Source: Patescibacteria group bacterium UBA1370
Lineage (GTDB): Bacteria; Patescibacteriota; Microgenomatia; UBA1400; PJMF01
Assembly (NCBI GenBank): GCA_002306315.1
Contig: DBRK01000035.1
Span: forward strand, 1 to 53,098
Direction of reading: 5' to 3'
Length of the DNA stretch: 53,098 nucleotides
In this document: positions 41,095 through 48,678 of the stretch, piece by piece
Numbering within the stretch: position 1 is the stretch's first letter
Layout: each line of letters opens with the position of its first letter
The notes under the pieces: model-generated
What the model was told of the DNA's origin: nothing
What the model saw: the letters and a program-made list of their open reading frames with translations, nothing else
The model's database searches: none
Translations under genes and position numbers: made by a program

Positions 41095-43983
41095 ATGAGT
41101 AAAGAACCCCTGCCAACCACCTTGGATTTTCCAGAGATGGAAAAGCAAGTGCTGATCTACTGGAAAGACACCAAAGCCTTCGAGCGCCAAGTAGAAATGC
41201 GGCCGGAAAATAAGCCTTATGTGTTTTACGACGGGCCGCCTTTTGCGACCGGCATGCCGCATTATGGCCATCTTCTAGGTTCTACCGCCAAGGATGTCAT
41301 TCCCCGTTATTGGGCGATGAAAGGCTACCGGGTGGAACGTGTCTGGGGTTGGGATTGCCACGGCTTGCCGATAGAAAACATGATTGAGCAGCAACTGCAG
41401 ATCAAGGGCGGCAAAAAAGGCATCGAGGAGATGGGCATCGCCCGCTTTAACGCTGCCTGCCGCGCCGAAGTCCTGCGGCTTGACCAAGAATGGGAAACCA
41501 TTATCGACCGACTCGGCCGCTGGGTGGATTTCGCCAATAATTACAAAACCATGGACACCTCTTTTATGGAATCGGTGTGGTGGGGTTTTTCACAGCTGCA
41601 TGAGAATGGTCTGATCTATGAAGGCCGCAAAGTGGTTATGTACTGCCCGCGCTGTGCCACGCCGCTTTCTAACTTTGAGATAGCCATGGACAACTCCTAT
41701 GAGATGGTTGAAGATCACTCAATTTTTGTGAAATTCCCTGTTGATGGCAAGGCTGATGAGTATCTCTTGGCCTGGACAACTACTCCCTGGACTCTGCCTG
41801 GCAACGTTGGTCTGGCGGTTGATCCTCAAGCTGACTATGTCAAAGTCAGGGCCGGGGATGAGCATCTCTGGCTCGCCGAGGCTTTGCTGGAAAAGGTGAT
41901 GGGTGACCGAGAATATCAGGCCGTGGAAACGGTTAAGGGAGAAGCACTGGTTGGCACCCGTTACACGCCGCTTTACCCGTATATGGAGGAGCACCGGACC
42001 GAAAATGCCTGGATGGTAATGCCCGGGGATTTCGTCAGCATGGAAGACGGCACCGGGGTAGTGCACACCGCTGCTTTGTTTGGCGAGGACGACTATGACT
42101 TAGCCTTGGAATACAAGCTACCGCTGGTACCGACACTTGACGACGGCGGCAAATTTCTGCCCTTTGTTGAGGTGGCTGCCGGTTTGTTTTACAAAAAAGC
42201 AGAAGATACCATCAACACCGACCTGCAAGCACGTGGCTTGGTGTTCAAGCTGGAAAAAATTTATCACTCTTATCCTTTCTGCTACCGCTGTTCGACACCG
42301 CTTTATTACAACGCGGTTCCGGCTTGGTTTATCAATGTTCAAAAATTGAAGCCTGATTTGATTGCCCAAAACGAAAATATCAACTGGTATCCCGAACATC
42401 TCAAATACGGACGTTTTGGCAAAGGCTTGGAGTCGGCGCCGGACTGGAACATTTCCCGTTCCCGCTATTGGGGCACACCGATGCCGGTGTGGCGGCATGA
42501 TGAAAGCGGCCGCTACCGAGTAATTGGTTCACGGGACGAGCTGCGGCAGTGGGCGGTCAATCCGGGCGATGTTGGTAAACTAGAAGATATCCACCGCGAA
42601 TTTATCGACGATATCGAAGTCTGGGTGGATGATGAACGAACCATGAAAGGCCGCCGTATTCCGGAGGTTTTTGATTGCTGGGTGGAGTCCGGTTCGATGC
42701 CATTTGCCCAACATCACTATCCGTTTGAGAATAAGGAAAAATTTGAGCGGTCGTATCCGGCTCAGTTTGTCAGCGAGTACATCGCGCAGACGCGGGCGTG
42801 GTTTTACACTATGCACGTGATGTCAGTGGGAATTTTTGGCAGCAATGCGGTAGAAAATACCCTAACCACCGGCACAATCATGGCTGAGGACGGCAGCAAG
42901 ATGAGCAAGTCCAAGAAAAACTTTCCCGATCCAGTGGCCTTGATGGACAAATACGGCGTCGACAGCTTGCGGCTTTACATGATGAGTTCGCCGGTGATGA
43001 AATCCGAAAATATCAACTTTAACGAAGCCGAGGTCGGCGAAATCCGCAAGCGGGTATTCAACATTTGGTACAACATGTATGCCTTTTACCGGATGTATGC
43101 CGGCGAACGGGCGGTGCTTGTTGGTGAAGTGCCCCAGCCCCACGATGTGATGGACAGGTGGGTGATGAGCCGGGTGCAAAGCCTAATTCAATCAGTCACT
43201 GAAGCCATGGATGGTTATAACGTCGTCAAGGCTTCCCGAGCGCTGATGGCGGCCGTTGATGAGGTCTCTACCTGGTATTTGCGCCGCAGCCGAGACCGGT
43301 TGCGCGGCGTCAATAGCGGTGAAAGTCAGGGCGAAGCGCGCGGGGATGACGCAGCAGTGGCAGTTTTTGGTTATGTGCTGGTGACTTTAGCTCAATTGTT
43401 TGCGCCGTTTGCGCCATTCTTTACCGAGTGGTTGTTCCAACATCTGGTCGATCCGAGCAAGAGTGTGCATCACACCGACTGGCCGGTCGCCCATCCTGAG
43501 CTCATCGACACCGATCTGGAAACACAAATGGAAACTATCCGTCGGACAGTGGAACGCACTCATGCTGCCCGCAAAGAAGCGGGCATCAAGGTTCGTCAAC
43601 CGTTGGCTAGGGTGAGTGTGTTTACCAACGCGTCCAAGCCGGCCGAGGAACTGCTGGCGGTGCTGTTGGATGAAGTGAATGTCAAGGAGGCCGTTTGGCA
43701 GGATAAGCAGGTCTCTGCGGAAAGCGACAGCCAATCCGAAACCGACAGTGCTTTCCTGGACGTCCAACTCGACACCAACATCACTCCAGAATTGCAAGCA
43801 GAAGGCGAAGCTCGCGAACTCATCCGGGAAATTCAAAAACTCAGAAAAAAAGCCGGCCTGACAATCAATGACAGGGTGGTCGTGCAAGCTCCGGCTTGGC
43901 CACAGTCTTGGCAAACAGAAATCGAAAACCGGACGAATTCCAGCCTAGTGAGAGGCGAGCAGCTGAACCTGGAGAAGGCTTGA
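41095..43983 (+). CDS. ileS: Isoleucyl-tRNA synthetase, eukaryote-like type
   Basis: Class I synthetase that charges tRNA-Ile and edits mischarged valine. The 962-residue protein starts at ATG 41095 with AAAGGA upstream; a GTG at 41077 would add six residues. The HIGH-type motif is HYGH near residue 56, and the adjacent VWGWDCHGLPIEN is typical. KMSKS is at about 602. The editing domain lies between, with TTTPWTLPGN near residue 225. MYCPRCATPL and FCYRCSTPL are Cys pairs of the insertion. The pattern around HYGH and the lack of a C-terminal zinc finger point to the eukaryote-like/IleS2 group. It is controlled by the upstream T-box. Confidence 0.95.
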   Translation: MSKEPLPTTLDFPEMEKQVLIYWKDTKAFERQVEMRPENKPYVFYDGPPFATGMPHYGHLLGSTAKDVIPRYWAMKGYRVERVWGWDCHGLPIENMIEQQLQIKGGKKGIEEMGIARFNAACRAEVLRLDQEWETIIDRLGRWVDFANNYKTMDTSFMESVWWGFSQLHENGLIYEGRKVVMYCPRCATPLSNFEIAMDNSYEMVEDHSIFVKFPVDGKADEYLLAWTTTPWTLPGNVGLAVDPQADYVKVRAGDEHLWLAEALLEKVMGDREYQAVETVKGEALVGTRYTPLYPYMEEHRTENAWMVMPGDFVSMEDGTGVVHTAALFGEDDYDLALEYKLPLVPTLDDGGKFLPFVEVAAGLFYKKAEDTINTDLQARGLVFKLEKIYHSYPFCYRCSTPLYYNAVPAWFINVQKLKPDLIAQNENINWYPEHLKYGRFGKGLESAPDWNISRSRYWGTPMPVWRHDESGRYRVIGSRDELRQWAVNPGDVGKLEDIHREFIDDIEVWVDDERTMKGRRIPEVFDCWVESGSMPFAQHHYPFENKEKFERSYPAQFVSEYIAQTRAWFYTMHVMSVGIFGSNAVENTLTTGTIMAEDGSKMSKSKKNFPDPVALMDKYGVDSLRLYMMSSPVMKSENINFNEAEVGEIRKRVFNIWYNMYAFYRMYAGERAVLVGEVPQPHDVMDRWVMSRVQSLIQSVTEAMDGYNVVKASRALMAAVDEVSTWYLRRSRDRLRGVNSGESQGEARGDDAAVAVFGYVLVTLAQLFAPFAPFFTEWLFQHLVDPSKSVHHTDWPVAHPELIDTDLETQMETIRRTVERTHAARKEAGIKVRQPLARVSVFTNASKPAEELLAVLLDEVNVKEAVWQDKQVSAESDSQSETDSAFLDVQLDTNITPELQAEGEARELIREIQKLRKKAGLTINDRVVVQAPAWPQSWQTEIENRTNSSLVRGEQLNLEKA

Positions 43984-44007
43984 TTCATGCACTCCCTGTG
44001 TCTTGGG

Positions 44008-44035
44008 TTGCGCCAGCTACTGCCCGCTGTACAAT
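44008..44035 (+). promoter_or_regulatory. Promoter for leaderless rodA-like transcript
   Basis: TTGCGC (44008-44013), 16 bp, TACAAT (44030-44035), then 6 nt to the ATG at 44042. Confidence 0.6.
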
Positions 44036-44041
44036 AGGCTC

Positions 44042-45118
44042 ATGAGATTGTGGTTTCTGCCGGGCGTGCTGACTGTTTTTGCCTTATTAAGCGTGCTCAC
44101 TCTCCAGAGTATTGCGCCGACCTTGGCGCCACGGCAATTGGCATTTTTTTTCATCAGCGCGGTGATTTTTATCGTCGCCAGCCGTGTACCTTTTGAAAAT
44201 ATCAAGCGTCTGAGCCCGCTGGGATATGGCATAACTATTTTTCTGTTAATCTTAACCTTAATAATTTCCCTGGAAACCAGAAACACATCTCGTTGGATCG
44301 AAGTCGGTGGTTTATTCAAACTACAGCCATCACAGTTGGCGGTGCCGTTTACTGCCATCATGCTGGCTCGTTTCGCGGCAGAAAACAGTTTAAAACTGTG
44401 GAAAAACCTACTCAAAGCTCTAACCATTGTTGCCATCCCCGGTGTCTTGATTTTGATCGAGCCCGATTTGGGAACAACTTTGGTATATCTGGCGAGTTTG
44501 GCCGTGGTTTTCTTTTTCAGCGACATCCGTTGGCAACAAGTGCTGGCACTGGGAGCAGCCGGGCTGATTATGGTGGTTATTGCCTGGATGTTTTTGCTGC
44601 AACCATACCAAAAAGAACGGATCACTTCGTTTATGGATGATAGCCAAACGGAAAGTACCTTGTTATCAAGCAAGTACAATGCTAGGCAAGCTTTGATCGC
44701 CGTCGGGTCGGGACAGCTGGTGGGGAGAGGGCTGGGGCAGGGAGTGCAATCGCATCTGCGTTTTCTGCCAGAGCGGCAAACAGACTTTATTTTTGCTTCG
44801 CTAGCCGAGGAGTTCGGCTTTATCGGCGCATCCCTGTTGATAGGCTTGTACGGATTGATCTTTTCTTTTATCATCTACACCGGTTACCATGCGGCAAAAC
44901 CTGAAGAAAGCTGGTTCTGTTACACCACAGCAGCAATGATTTTGCTTCAAGCCGGAGTAAATATGGGTATGAACATGGGCCTGCTGCCGATTACAGGAGT
45001 TACCCTGCCATTATTGTCATACGGCGGCAGTTCTATATTGACTATAGCCGGCACCCTAGGCATTGTGCAGTCAATCACTCAGAACAGAAAAAAAGGCATA
45101 AAATTAAGTATTAGATAG
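44042..45118 (+). CDS. rodA: SEDS peptidoglycan polymerase, RodA-like
   Basis: Second SEDS family glycosyltransferase, 358 residues, about ten transmembrane helices. Catalytic aspartate near residue 250 in ERQTDFIFASLAEEFGF; RWIEVGG, QPSQLAV and IEPDLGTTLVY are conserved loops. The final LPLLSYGGSSI is the family C-terminal motif. It lies outside the dcw cluster, so a role in sidewall elongation with a class B PBP is likely, but no pbp2, mreB or mreC is present nearby. The ATG at 44042 is preceded by a -10 at the leaderless distance; a longer reading from 44003 is not favoured. Confidence 0.88.
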   Translation: MRLWFLPGVLTVFALLSVLTLQSIAPTLAPRQLAFFFISAVIFIVASRVPFENIKRLSPLGYGITIFLLILTLIISLETRNTSRWIEVGGLFKLQPSQLAVPFTAIMLARFAAENSLKLWKNLLKALTIVAIPGVLILIEPDLGTTLVYLASLAVVFFFSDIRWQQVLALGAAGLIMVVIAWMFLLQPYQKERITSFMDDSQTESTLLSSKYNARQALIAVGSGQLVGRGLGQGVQSHLRFLPERQTDFIFASLAEEFGFIGASLLIGLYGLIFSFIIYTGYHAAKPEESWFCYTTAAMILLQAGVNMGMNMGLLPITGVTLPLLSYGGSSILTIAGTLGIVQSITQNRKKGIKLSIR

Positions 45119-45157
45119 AAAAAAGCAAAGAATCAGATTAAATTTCCTCTGTTGTGA

Positions 45158-45163
45158 TATAAT
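45158..45163 (+). promoter_or_regulatory. Extended -10 promoter of rplU
   Basis: TATAAT preceded by TGA (extended -10). The predicted leader of about 62 nt carries the hairpin at 45177-45205 and an AAAGGAG Shine-Dalgarno. Confidence 0.6.
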
Positions 45164-45176
45164 ACTACCTCTTTGT

Positions 45177-45205
45177 CCTGCAGCTGGGAGACCATGCTCC
45201 GCAGG
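45177..45205 (+). promoter_or_regulatory. Candidate leader hairpin of rplU
   Basis: Outer stem CCTGC/GCAGG (45177-45181 with 45201-45205) and inner stem GGAG/CTCC (45187-45190 with 45197-45200) with a 5-nt bulge on the left and a 6-nt loop. It lies in the 5' leader of L21 with no T tract. It may be a ribosomal-protein binding structure, as autoregulatory L21 leaders are known elsewhere. Confidence 0.45.
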
Positions 45206-45231
45206 GTAGCAAGAAGTAACAAAGGAGAAAT

Positions 45232-45543
45232 ATGTACGCGATTATTTCGCTCGCCGGCAAACAATACCGGGTAGAAAAGGGCACAAAATTAACTGTTGAC
45301 CGCCTCAACGCTGAAGAGGGGAAAAACATCACAGTCAACGAAGTGCTTTTTGCCAGTGATGGCAAAAAAGTCAGCGTCGGCACCCCAGTGCTCGATAAAG
45401 CCAGTGTTATCCTAAAGGTACTGGAACACGGCCAAGACAAAAAAATCAGAGTTGCTACTTACAAAGCCAAGTCTCGATACCGGAAAGTCAAAGGCCACCG
45501 GCAGCAAATCACTTCCGTTGAGGTAACCGATATCAAAGCTTAA
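45232..45543 (+). CDS. rplU: 50S ribosomal protein L21
   Basis: Large-subunit protein L21, 103 residues. MYAIISLAGKQYRVEKGTKL is the conserved N-terminus. The C-terminal signature is KAKSRYRKVKGHRQQITSVEV, close to the usual KRRKNYRRKQGHRQ. AAAGGAG is well placed before the ATG. A leader hairpin is a candidate autoregulatory site. L27 is encoded downstream but separated by a methyltransferase gene. Confidence 0.96.
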   Translation: MYAIISLAGKQYRVEKGTKLTVDRLNAEEGKNITVNEVLFASDGKKVSVGTPVLDKASVILKVLEHGQDKKIRVATYKAKSRYRKVKGHRQQITSVEVTDIKA

Positions 45544-45567
45544 TGGCAACTAATTAATTAGACGGTT

Positions 45568-45590
45568 GTACGGCCAAGCCGTACGTTTAT
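45568..45590 (+). terminator. Hairpin between rplU and methyltransferase gene
   Basis: 7-bp stem GTACGGC/GCCGTAC (45568-45574 with 45578-45584) and a 3-nt loop, followed by GTTTAT. It ends only six bases before the next ATG. It could be a weak terminator or limit translation of the downstream gene. Confidence 0.45.
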
Positions 45591-46766
45591 ATGCAACAAT
45601 ATTTTTTCCAACTCGGCAACACGCCGGAATTATCGCTGGCAGAGCTGCAGGTTGTCTTACCAGGCACTATTTTTTCTCAAGTCCATCCTGACCTGGCGAG
45701 TGCCAAATTGGATGACAATGTTGACGTTGCCAGCCTTATGGAAAAATTAGGTGGTACCGTCAAGATCATCAAGGTTCTGGCTAACAAGGAAGGGACAGCC
45801 AAAGAAAATCTGGAAGCTGTCCTGGCTCAAGTGTTGGCTGATACACACCCCCAGGAGGGCAAAATCCATTTCGCCCTGGCCGAGTTAGGCCGGGATCACC
45901 TGCCAATGCTGGATCCGACTGATGTCAAGAGAGCTCTGGTCGAAATGGGTTATGGAGCAAGATTTGTAGAAGGCTCCAGGCATGGTTTGTCAGCTTCGGT
46001 ATTGTTGCATAGCCAACGTGTCAGGGAGCTTTATGTAATCCAGACCAGCGAAAAGATCTTCCTCGGCGAAACCGCTGCTGTACAAAACATTGATGAATGG
46101 AGCCGCCGCGATCGCTCCAAACCATACGCTGACCGCAAAAAAGGCATGCTGCCACCCAAAGTAGCCCGGATGATGGTGAATATGGGTTTGGGTATGCTCC
46201 AACGGGAGCAGCAGACACAAATTCCACTCTTGCTCGATCCATTTTGTGGTTCCGGCACGATTGCTATGGAAGCGCTGTTGAGCGACTGCGATGTCATCGC
46301 TGGCGACCTCGATTCAGATGCCGTTCATGGCACCAGACAGAACCTGGATTGGCTAAACACAGTTCAACCCTTTGACGGCACCTACGCCGTGGTCCATCAG
46401 GATGCTACCTTGATCAAGATACCCAAAGACCGCAAGGTTAACTTATTAGTAACTGAGCCTTTTTTGGGCAAACCAAGACCAAACCCCGCAAAGTTGCCTT
46501 TTATTTTCAAAGGTTTGGAAAAATTGTACTTGGGCGCCTTCAAACACTGGACCAAAATTCTCAACCCCGGAGCCGCCGTTGTCATTGTTTTTCCGGTTGT
46601 AGAAACCAACAATAATGGCAAGCAAATCCGTTATGACTTGAGGAAATTGATTGACAAGATCAGCCATTTGGGCTACACTACTCATTCTGAACCCATCCTG
46701 TACCACCGGCCGCAAGCCGTGGTGCAGCGGGAAATACACGCGTTTATTTTTCAACCTGGTAAATAA
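45591..46766 (+). CDS. Trm11/RlmL-like SAM-dependent RNA methyltransferase
   Basis: Putative RNA guanine-N2 methyltransferase of 391 residues. The C-terminal Rossmann domain has the SAM motif LLDPFCGSGTIAMEAL near residue 216, then GDLDSDAVHGTRQNL. The catalytic motif usually D/N-PP-Y reads TEPFLG near residue 288, an unusual variant. The N-terminal 170 residues resemble the NFLD/THUMP-like region of Trm11 proteins but the match is weak. It sits between rplU and rpmA, the slot often held by the L27 protease or a small ORF in Firmicutes. The target base (tRNA or rRNA) is not known. Confidence 0.75.
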   Translation: MQQYFFQLGNTPELSLAELQVVLPGTIFSQVHPDLASAKLDDNVDVASLMEKLGGTVKIIKVLANKEGTAKENLEAVLAQVLADTHPQEGKIHFALAELGRDHLPMLDPTDVKRALVEMGYGARFVEGSRHGLSASVLLHSQRVRELYVIQTSEKIFLGETAAVQNIDEWSRRDRSKPYADRKKGMLPPKVARMMVNMGLGMLQREQQTQIPLLLDPFCGSGTIAMEALLSDCDVIAGDLDSDAVHGTRQNLDWLNTVQPFDGTYAVVHQDATLIKIPKDRKVNLLVTEPFLGKPRPNPAKLPFIFKGLEKLYLGAFKHWTKILNPGAAVVIVFPVVETNNNGKQIRYDLRKLIDKISHLGYTTHSEPILYHRPQAVVQREIHAFIFQPGK

Positions 46767-46798
46767 AATCAGGTTGCCCAAAAACAAAGAAAGTAAAT

Positions 46799-47056
46799 AT
46801 GTCAAAAGTTAAAGCTTCAGGAAAAGTAGCTCAACACTCGCAGAAAAACCGTGGTGGCAAGCGCCTGGGTGTAAAAAAATTCGGCGGTGAATCAGTCATC
46901 CCCGGCAACATCATCGTTCGCCAGCGGGGAGCCAAATTCAAAGCCGGCGAAGGTGTTGGAATGGGCAAGGACCACACTATCTTTGCTCTGGTTAAAGGCT
47001 TTGTGAAATTTGGCCGTAAACATGGCAACACAGTTGTCAATGTTTCCACCAAGTAA
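46799..47056 (+). CDS. rpmA: 50S ribosomal protein L27
   Basis: Large-subunit protein L27, 85 residues. The core KRLGVKKFGGES, GNIIVRQRGAKFKAGEGVGMGKDHTIFALV and VKFGRKHG are typical. The N-terminal tail that reaches the peptidyl transferase centre, normally GG-ST-NGRDS, instead reads ASGKVAQHSQKNRGG and is two residues longer. No cleavable Firmicutes-type extension is present. A strong terminator follows 20 nt after the stop. The gene is downstream of the methyltransferase, so rplU-methyltransferase-rpmA may be one operon. Confidence 0.94.
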   Translation: MSKVKASGKVAQHSQKNRGGKRLGVKKFGGESVIPGNIIVRQRGAKFKAGEGVGMGKDHTIFALVKGFVKFGRKHGNTVVNVSTK

Positions 47057-47076
47057 GCAAAACACATTTGATCTTG

Positions 47077-47100
47077 ACAGCACCTCCGGGTGCTGTTTTT
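47077..47100 (+). terminator. Intrinsic terminator after rpmA
   Basis: 8-bp stem ACAGCACC/GGTGCTGT with a 4-nt loop (TCCG), followed by a T tract. Confidence 0.88.
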
Positions 47101-47161
47101 GATTCTCCTTTTTCAGGCCGTGAAAACTCGATTTCCACAGTACAAATGGTGGACATTTTGA

Positions 47162-47167
47162 TATACT
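47162..47167 (+). promoter_or_regulatory. Extended -10 promoter of parB
   Basis: TATACT preceded by TGA (extended -10) ends 9 nt before the parB ATG at 47177. A very short leader without Shine-Dalgarno is predicted. Confidence 0.5.
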
Positions 47168-47176
47168 GGGAAACAT

Positions 47177-48016
47177 ATGGCAGACTCACAAAGCATCCAA
47201 CTACTTGACGTAACTGTTCTACAACCAAATCCCTTCCAACCCCGCAACAAAATCATGAAAGAGGATCTGGAAGAATTGTCTGAGTCTATCAGACGCTATG
47301 GAATTCTCGAACCTTTGTTAATCGCTCACACCCCAGCCGGCTACCAAATAATCGCTGGAGAACGCCGCTGGCGTGCTGCTCAGCTTGCCGGTTTAACCGA
47401 AATACCCGCTATTATCCGCAAATGTTCGCCGCGGGAAATGCTGGAAATGGCGTTGATTGAAAATGTCCAGCGTGTCGATCTCAGCCCACTGGAACGCGCT
47501 CATTCCTTCCAACAACTGCACCGCGAATTTGGATTCAGCGTTTCGGAAATTGCCGACAAAATCAGCAAGTCGTCGGCTTTCGTCAGCAACACCATGCGCT
47601 TGCTGACCTTGCCGGATGCGATCAAAGACGGTTTGGTCGGCGGGTTAATCACCGAAGGCCACGCCCGGGCTCTGGCTGGTCTTGAAGATAAGCAGGCTAT
47701 GATTGAAGCTTACAAACAAATTCTCCGGGAAAATGCTTCAGTTAGAAGAGCAGAGATGATAGTCAGAAAGTTTAAACATGCGCTCGGCCAGAAAAGGACT
47801 GCAACCCAGCGCATGGTTTATCAGGCCGATGACAAAGAGATCAAGGCTTGGGAAGCACGCCTGAAAAAACTTATACAAGTGAGGACAAAAATCCGCCTCA
47901 GCCGCTCCGACCGCCAAACCAGAATTACCATCACCCTGCATGGCCGTCCGGAAGAAACCCAGTCAGACCTGGAAAAAATTATCCGCCTCACCGGTGGAAC
48001 GGCAACAATCAGCTAA
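47177..48016 (+). CDS. parB: ParB/Spo0J-family chromosome partitioning protein
   Basis: Centromere-binding CTPase clamp of the chromosome segregation system, 279 residues. The N-terminal nuclease-like fold carries VLQPNPFQPR and the CTP/DNA motif GERRWRAAQLAG near residue 61, then MALIENVQRVDLSPLE near residue 90. The central helix-turn-helix spans the FSVSEIADKISKSSAFVSNTMRLL region. The C-terminal part is basic and probably dimerises. No parA is in this window and no clear parS was seen. It converges on lepB with an 11-nt gap. Confidence 0.93.
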   Translation: MADSQSIQLLDVTVLQPNPFQPRNKIMKEDLEELSESIRRYGILEPLLIAHTPAGYQIIAGERRWRAAQLAGLTEIPAIIRKCSPREMLEMALIENVQRVDLSPLERAHSFQQLHREFGFSVSEIADKISKSSAFVSNTMRLLTLPDAIKDGLVGGLITEGHARALAGLEDKQAMIEAYKQILRENASVRRAEMIVRKFKHALGQKRTATQRMVYQADDKEIKAWEARLKKLIQVRTKIRLSRSDRQTRITITLHGRPEETQSDLEKIIRLTGGTATIS

Positions 48017-48027
48017 CGCCAGGAGGT

Positions 48028-48606
48028 TTATTGGTATCGAACGTGCTCAATCAAGCCGATTTTATCTGCCGGCCAGTAGCGGAAAAATGCCCTGCCGACA
48101 ATATCTGCAGCAATAATCGGCCCCCAAGCACGTGAATCGCTGGAATAAGGACGGTTATCACCAACCACAAAATATTCATTGTCGCCAAGGGTTACCTCCC
48201 GGTCGCGGGTAAAGGCGCCGGGTTGGGTTTCAAAATCTGCTGGAATGTAATTTTCGGCTAACGGCTGGCCGTTGATAATTATCGTATTATCCCTAACCTC
48301 TATAGTTTCACCGGGCAAACCAATTATCCGCTTAATAAAGTCGCAACCTGTGCCGGTGGGGCAGTTTGCTTCTCTGGGAGCATGAAAAACCACTACATCG
48401 CCACGCTCGGGTTTGCCAACCCGATAGCTGACCTTATCGGTCAAAACATACTCGCCGCTTTGAAATGTGGGTACCATTGATTGTCCATTCACCTGGTGAG
48501 GCTGCATCAAAAACAGATAGACAACCAAAAACAGTGACAAGCCGACAACCAGGGTTTCGGTTAAATCAAGAAAAAAACTGCTGAATGATCGAATGGCTTT
48601 GCGCAT
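48028..48606 (-). CDS. lepB: Signal peptidase I
   Basis: Membrane serine protease that removes signal peptides from secreted proteins. The 192-residue protein has one N-terminal transmembrane helix (about residues 14-35). The catalytic Ser is S43 in GQSMVPT and the general base K92 in FIKRIIGLPG. The final conserved box is GDNRPYSSDSRAWG. This is the short S26A form typical of Gram-positive and CPR bacteria. It is divergent from the flippase gene and has the strong promoter at 48615-48643. The stop lies 12 nt from the parB stop on the other strand. Confidence 0.94.
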   Translation of the reverse strand: MRKAIRSFSSFFLDLTETLVVGLSLFLVVYLFLMQPHQVNGQSMVPTFQSGEYVLTDKVSYRVGKPERGDVVVFHAPREANCPTGTGCDFIKRIIGLPGETIEVRDNTIIINGQPLAENYIPADFETQPGAFTRDREVTLGDNEYFVVGDNRPYSSDSRAWGPIIAADIVGRAFFRYWPADKIGLIEHVRYQ

Positions 48607-48614
48607 ACTTTAGC

Positions 48615-48643
48615 ATTATCCACTTTCACCAATAGTGATTCAA
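48615..48643 (-). promoter_or_regulatory. lepB promoter
   Basis: On the minus strand TTGAAT (48638-48643), exactly 17 bp, GATAAT (48615-48620), then 8 nt to the lepB ATG. Leader is near zero. Confidence 0.7.
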
Positions 48644-48666
48644 GCGCAAACCGTCAAGAGTTAGGG

Positions 48667-48672
48667 TATACT
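48667..48672 (+). promoter_or_regulatory. -10 element for leaderless flippase transcript
   Basis: TATACT ends 6 nt before the ATG at 48679. It is divergent from the lepB promoter within the 72-nt gap. Confidence 0.55.
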
Positions 48673-48678
48673 TGAAGC

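Noticed and set aside
44017..44874. 285-codon minus-strand frame opposite the rodA-like gene
   Set aside because: Lys/Ser-rich antisense of hydrophobic codons; rodA-like motifs on the plus strand are clear.
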